64,000 bases of DNA. It comes from Ctena decussata. Taxonomy: Eukaryota; Mollusca; Bivalvia; Lucinida; Lucinidae. The notes beneath the pieces are model-generated. The model worked only from the letters and a program-made list of their open reading frames with translations, did no database searches and was not told the DNA's origin. The DNA lies in assembly GCA_963989385.1 (NCBI GenBank), contig OZ022508.1, positions 34,060,166 to 34,124,165 of the forward strand. The letters run 5' to 3'. Made by a program: the position numbers and the translations under genes. Shown piece by piece: positions 53,301-59,300 of the stretch (its first letter is position 1; each line of letters opens with the position of its first letter).

Positions 53301-56300
53301 TCGCCGGCGTTTACACATCCATAAAATCAACAAAAATAAAATTCATTTCTTATAATTCCAACTCGGACATTTTTATCTTAAAAATGTCAGCTACACAGAG
53401 AATTTTAGAAATTGCCGCAAAGAAAATAGTCCAAGTAGTTCCCGATTTCTGGTTCAGGGAATTTATCGAAGTATAAACGCCGTTTTCTGTATGCTCTTGA
53501 CCAATCAAACTGCGCTAAATAGGCAGTAGAAAATTGAGTTTGAATTATTACGCAATGAACAGAGACATAGTGTTTGGTGACTAAAGAAACGTATAAGAAT
53601 GCTAGCTAAAATTGAGCAAAAACGTCTGATGTGTAAAATTAGAAAATCAAAACTAAACATCTCTAAGAGGGACATAATCAAAATGACCACACCCATAACC
53701 AACGCAACACATGCAACTCCGACAAAACAAACATTGAGTCGCCTTTCTCCTTTACGATCAATAGATATAGCAGGACTGATGATGGTTGAATTCGTTTATA
53801 TTTACATTATCCGTGCATTTATTGAAAAGCATGTGGTAAACCATTAGAACGTTTATACTTCAATAACTACATCGGTTCACTCAACGTTACATGATGTTAA
53901 GTGACATCAGAATAAAACATGGTTCTCCAATCTGATTGGACGTAGGCGACGTTATGACGTTGTTGTTTCATCGTTGACGCTGTTCCGCTTTTAGTAGAAA
54001 CACTGCATATAAATGTTTATTTCTTCTTCAACTGTAGCCCTTGACGCAAATTTGTGGTCAAATAATAGATAGAAAAGAATGTAAATATAAACAGTGAACT
54101 TAATTTTTCTGGTGTTTAATGAAGTATAAACTACAATTGGCCGCCTTCGGGGTTCACTTACTTTGCACGCGACCCAATGTATTTTATACTTCGATAAACA
54201 TCAGGAAAATGACTTTCATTCCTTAAAGGGCTGGATTTTGTTCTATCATTTTGACCCCCCCAATCTAATCCCCTCCAATAAACAAGTGATAAGAAAATCA
54301 AAGGCACCTCCTAATAACCTCATTTTTAGGGCCATAAAACAATGCAGTGCTGAAACCACTGTCTGCCTGTGGGGCCCCAGTGGGATAAATTCATGTAAAA
54401 GATGAAAACAATATATTCTACAATTTGTAAAATATTATTTGCTGATTAGCGGCAGTCAAAGAATACTCAAATATTAATTTTGAAAAAAAGAAAGAAAAAA
54501 AAAAGAAAAAAAAAAGAAAGAAAAAGAAAAGAAAAAAAATGAACTAAAAAAAAGAACTTAAGGAAGAAAGGAAAAAATAATAATTGAAAATTGAATATAT
54601 TTTACAGATATTTTCTTGTATTATCACTAACTACTTTCACTTTTTTTTTATATATTTTCAATATGTTATTGTTTTATTTTACTTTCTTAAATTTTATTTA
54701 CATATTTTTTTTTAATTTCTATAATTTTATTTTATTTTAATTATTTACTTTTTTTAAAGTAAGACAAATGGTCTGCAAATGAATACATTGACCATTATAA
54801 TAATGACAAGAGGAAAAAATATGCACGATCTGAAGAACAAATTTTTTCTCATGAATCACTTCATGGACCCAAAAGACTACAATTTAATTTGATTGCCAAA
54901 CCTGTTTTTGAGCAGTTTGGTGACATTAAACATGTTTTTGACACCTTTTGAAAACAGTGAATTGGTCAAAGTTCATTTGTTTTTACAAGCGACACTGCAG
55001 TTTTGTTGGTTTAAGACTATGGATTTATCATTATCAATTGTTTGTTTCCACAGGGTAGATCATTTTATTTTGGCTTCTCTAGTAGTAAATTTGATTGTGA
55101 AAAGGGATAGATATGAACTTAGGATTTTGTAAACATTACCAGAATATATGTATCTAAAATGATTTTCTACATCAGACTTTGGTGGATACTAATGCCAGAA
55201 TTATATCAAGGTATCTCAGTTATTTTGGGCCTCCCAAAGAGACTGCTGGGACACTGGTCTGGAGAAGACAGGCTAGCCAGAGAAGATTGTTTATTGGATT
55301 AGATAAGGATTACATAACTTACTAATGACAAAAATCCAGGTCTTTAATTAAACGTAAGCAGCATCTCGTTTGGCTGTTATGTGATTGAGGGAATCTTGTA
55401 CGACCCAATGGATCGAAAATGTAAACGAAAATAATACATATACTGAAATCAGCCTTCATATATGCGCAGGCAGGCTAGGGTCGTTGCTTTTCCATCTTTA
55501 AATACACCAGGGTTCTTAGATAATATATGAGTAAAGGGAGACTCTACTCAGACTATGCGGATCTGCAGGCTGATCTGAATCTTGCCTGTTCGCACAGCGG
55601 TAAGGTATCGTTTCATGCGACGTCAGTCATATTGAAATTTTTATGAGGGACGGTCGAAAAATACCCCGACGTTTCGCTTTTTCTAACAAACCGTTCCATA
55701 GTTTCAAATCTTCTTTTTATTCGTCTTCAAAGTACTCCCCACCCAGGCCTATTCCCGTTTGCCGTATTTCGTTAAAGTGTTTTGTATTAGCTCTGCAAAC
55801 CATGAAGTAGAGCTACAGCTGAGGTACCGATTTACAGCTAAAAACATTTTTTTCTATATTTCTCACATGGTCTCATGTTTGAGAATAGCTGGTTATGGAT
55901 CAACTTTCTGTACCTGATGAATTCGCTCAATACTATGTCTGGCAACAGTTGTAATGCTGACCGTTTCATTTAGCTCAAGTGCCGATTTTACACTAAAATC
56001 TGATAGCAGACAATTATTTTGGTCATGGCATTTATAATGCGTAAGATTAGTTCTATTTTATGGTAACGGTACCAGTTTTGGATCAAAATGTCTCTGGACT
56101 CTATCATTTACTTTGCAAAATATTCCCAGTAACTGAAGCTACGGAATAATTCTTGCAAACAACAAAATACATGACAAGACAGCGCAGATGCCTAGTCTGA
56201 TGTGAGTCATCATTGTTTGCATGGTTTATCTGTTGGACATCCAGTATAATTTTATAACATAAAGGAAATCCGTGGATATCCATGCTTTCAGAAACATGTT

Positions 56301-59300
56301 TGTTCTTTTTCTTACCCATAACCACATAGACTTCTACTTCATTGTTGTATCAAATGCAATCCATAGGACAGTAATTCAGTAAGTGCAATAACTAAAGACT
56401 AGTAAGTTTTAGAAATGCATTTTATCAGGAAAGGCTACAATGAAAACCACTATTCCCAGAGATACGTTTCTGTAACACCATATGCTTTCAAACTAATTGC
56501 TGTATAAGAAACAAGAAACAAACCCAAGTTCCCAATATTGCAACTTTTGTTATGTTTCATGGTCACACTATTTTAAGGAAGTTTTTTTTCTTTTATCCAA
56601 TCCCTTTGGACAAATTTGAAAAACGTAAAAGATACTGAAGGCAAAGCGTTACATTTTAACCATTACAGAAAGTCCTATAGACGACGTTCGTCTCAGTCTT
56701 AGAGTGGAGAAACAGTCTTGTGGCGGTCGTATAAAGTCCTCGAATAACACCATAGTGCAGATTATACATTTTACATTTTCTGGTCCTTTCGGATCACTGA
56801 GCTAATACTGAGTCAGTTTAAAAATAGATCTCCGCTGAATCTGGTGCTAGGGAGAGTGGGCAGTGCTGCAGCATTGCATTCCTGCACCTGTATAATCTCA
56901 ATTTAACCCAGTCTACTATTTTCCTTTCTTTGATGTGTTCCTTGCTTCAAGAGGATCTATATGCAGAATATACTCTATCTCCACTGCAGCTGGTGTTGTT
57001 TCGATTGACGGCTGTCAAAAGTCTTCAATACATCATTATAAGGCACATGATACGAGCCGCGAAACGAGAAAACTATCAAAGTGGTTGTGTGCCCAGCGAA
57101 GACTCATATCAGTCTTGGCATCCGGCCAGCCAAATCACACTCTTTGCTTAGCACCTAAAGCGTAGCTAAGGGTCTAAGCTGCCTCCATGCGGACAGCGAA
57201 GACTCTGATCAAACTGGGCGGATGCCCAGGCTGATCTGAGTCTGCGCTGGGCGCATAACCACTTTGTTGGTTTTGTCGTGTCGCGGTTGAATTTTTTTAT
57301 TTTCTGGTCCTTAACATTCACTGGATTCATCCTGAATCCGTTTAAGAATTACAGAGTCCGCTGAATGCGCTTCTAGCAGGGCGCGGTCTGTGATGCAACA
57401 TTTCATTTGCGCACATGAACAGACTCAGTTAAACCTTATCTGCTATTTTCGTTTCTTTTGGTGTGTTTCTTGCTTTCAGAGGATCTGCCTTCAGAATTTC
57501 TTGTATCAATGTCATTTGATTCTTCATAGGAGATGCTTAAAAATAATTAGTGAGTCTTTGGCCTTATATGATACATAAATGCAATTGATATTTACAAATA
57601 TCCATCTTCAACGGAAAGGGCAGGTTATAAGCCAAAGAACGATCCACTTTTACAGCAAAACAAGAATTTTGTTATCGTTACTGCTGTTGTTCTTTCCAAA
57701 CCTTCGACTTTGAACAGAATGCTGACACGACAAGTTGCTTCGATTGTAAAAGCCAAGCCTTTGTATTTTGAGGTCGTGCCAAAATAGTTTGGGACAATGC
57801 CATGATAACAAATGAATTTTGTTGCGAAAGTGGGAGATTAATTCACGCACCATATCTGTTCTTCCAAATTTATACATATAATATGTAGCTTAAGTCAATA
57901 TTTCTCGCTAGTTTGCACTCTCGAGTTATTGTCGAAACGCGAAATATTTTTGTATTCCTGTAATAAACCTACTTATGGAAAATAAAGCTGTTGAGCTAAG
58001 AATGTATAGATAGAGTTATTTGTTATGTTATTTTTATCAATAATAGTTTGACTGGATTAATGACGCGGTTTTACCACCCTTTCAGCAGTGCGATGGCACC
58101 CTATACGGTTCTGAAGATTTCCGCCTCAGACGGGAAATCGTACCTTGACCACTAGCTTAGCAGGTTAGCGCTTAACCCACTGAGCCAAAAAGGCTCTGTT
58201 TAATAATTGTTAACACATCGTTGAAAAATCAACACGTCAAAATTTAGGGTAATAACTCTAATTGAGACGCGTCACGCAAAAGGTGACGTAATGCGCTTGC
58301 GCATTGCACGTGCAGTCTAGGAACAGCCTAAGAATTGATTTTACCCGCGACATGAGAAAACCAACAAAAAGTCATGTGCGCCCAGCAATGACTCAGATCA
58401 GCCAGTCTGATCGGAGTCTTCGCTGTCCGTTATGAGACAGCTTAGACCTTTAACTACGCTTTAAGCGCTAAGCAAAGACTCTGATTAGACTGGGTGGATA
58501 CCCAGGCTGATCTGAGTCTGGACTGGGCACACAACCACTTGGTTGTTTTTCTCGTGTCGGAACTCATTTTATGTCTGCAGAATGCTCATAGTCAATACCA
58601 GCAAATGCTCTGAGATAGCATAGTTTAAACGGTACATGTAACTGTGTCCGAAACTAAAGGAAAATCCGATAAGATGTCATTATTTAGGAAGGCATTAATC
58701 TAACTTGTGAATATTGACCTTAAGCAAATTGGCAGGGATATCCTATATATATGAACTAATGATGTAATTCCCGAGATAATAATTTGTTTCTGATTCAGAC
58801 GAATCGATGGCTGTGACATCAGTTCTGAGCATGCCCAAGGGCCATTGTAAAAGCGTATAATGGATATTTTATTATTGCCATATAACACAATGTTTTACGT
58901 GCAATTAGTTGTGAGAGCTTGCAAATATACGTAAACAAACATCAAGATCACTCCCTCTTGTTTCTTACAGCCCTGTTCTGTATATACTGCAACAATAATC
59001 ATCGTATCCTCCTCAGTTGCCGATTGCAACACTTCATTACAGTTTAAATAAATCACATTTGGTGGGTGACTTGCTGGTGTTGGGGACATATGGAACTATT
59101 TCAGACGGTTAACAAATTTCTTAATACTCTGCTTGAGTTTACAATACACACATGTACAATGTCATGGAGATAAGCATTAAGCCCAGATAAAGGATAATGG
59201 GCATACTAAAGTGGGCTGGGCATTTCAGTATATTTCAGGCGTAGATGCATTTCCATTTATTTGCTTATTTTTGCACCTACTTACTGTTTAAACAGAGTTG

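Noticed and set aside
54893..55132. Plus-strand 79-codon frame MPNLFLSSLVTLNMFL
   Set aside because: Hydrophobic by base composition, no splice sites or start context, no recognisable family.
57650..57877. 75-codon minus-strand frame (MYKFGRTDMVREL...)
   Set aside because: Well-composed but lacks splice sites at either end and has no family resemblance.
58700..58888. Minus-strand frame with LMSQPSIRLNQKQIIISG as an exon after 58969
   Set aside because: Joining it to exon 4 creates a TAA at the junction, and no donor follows.
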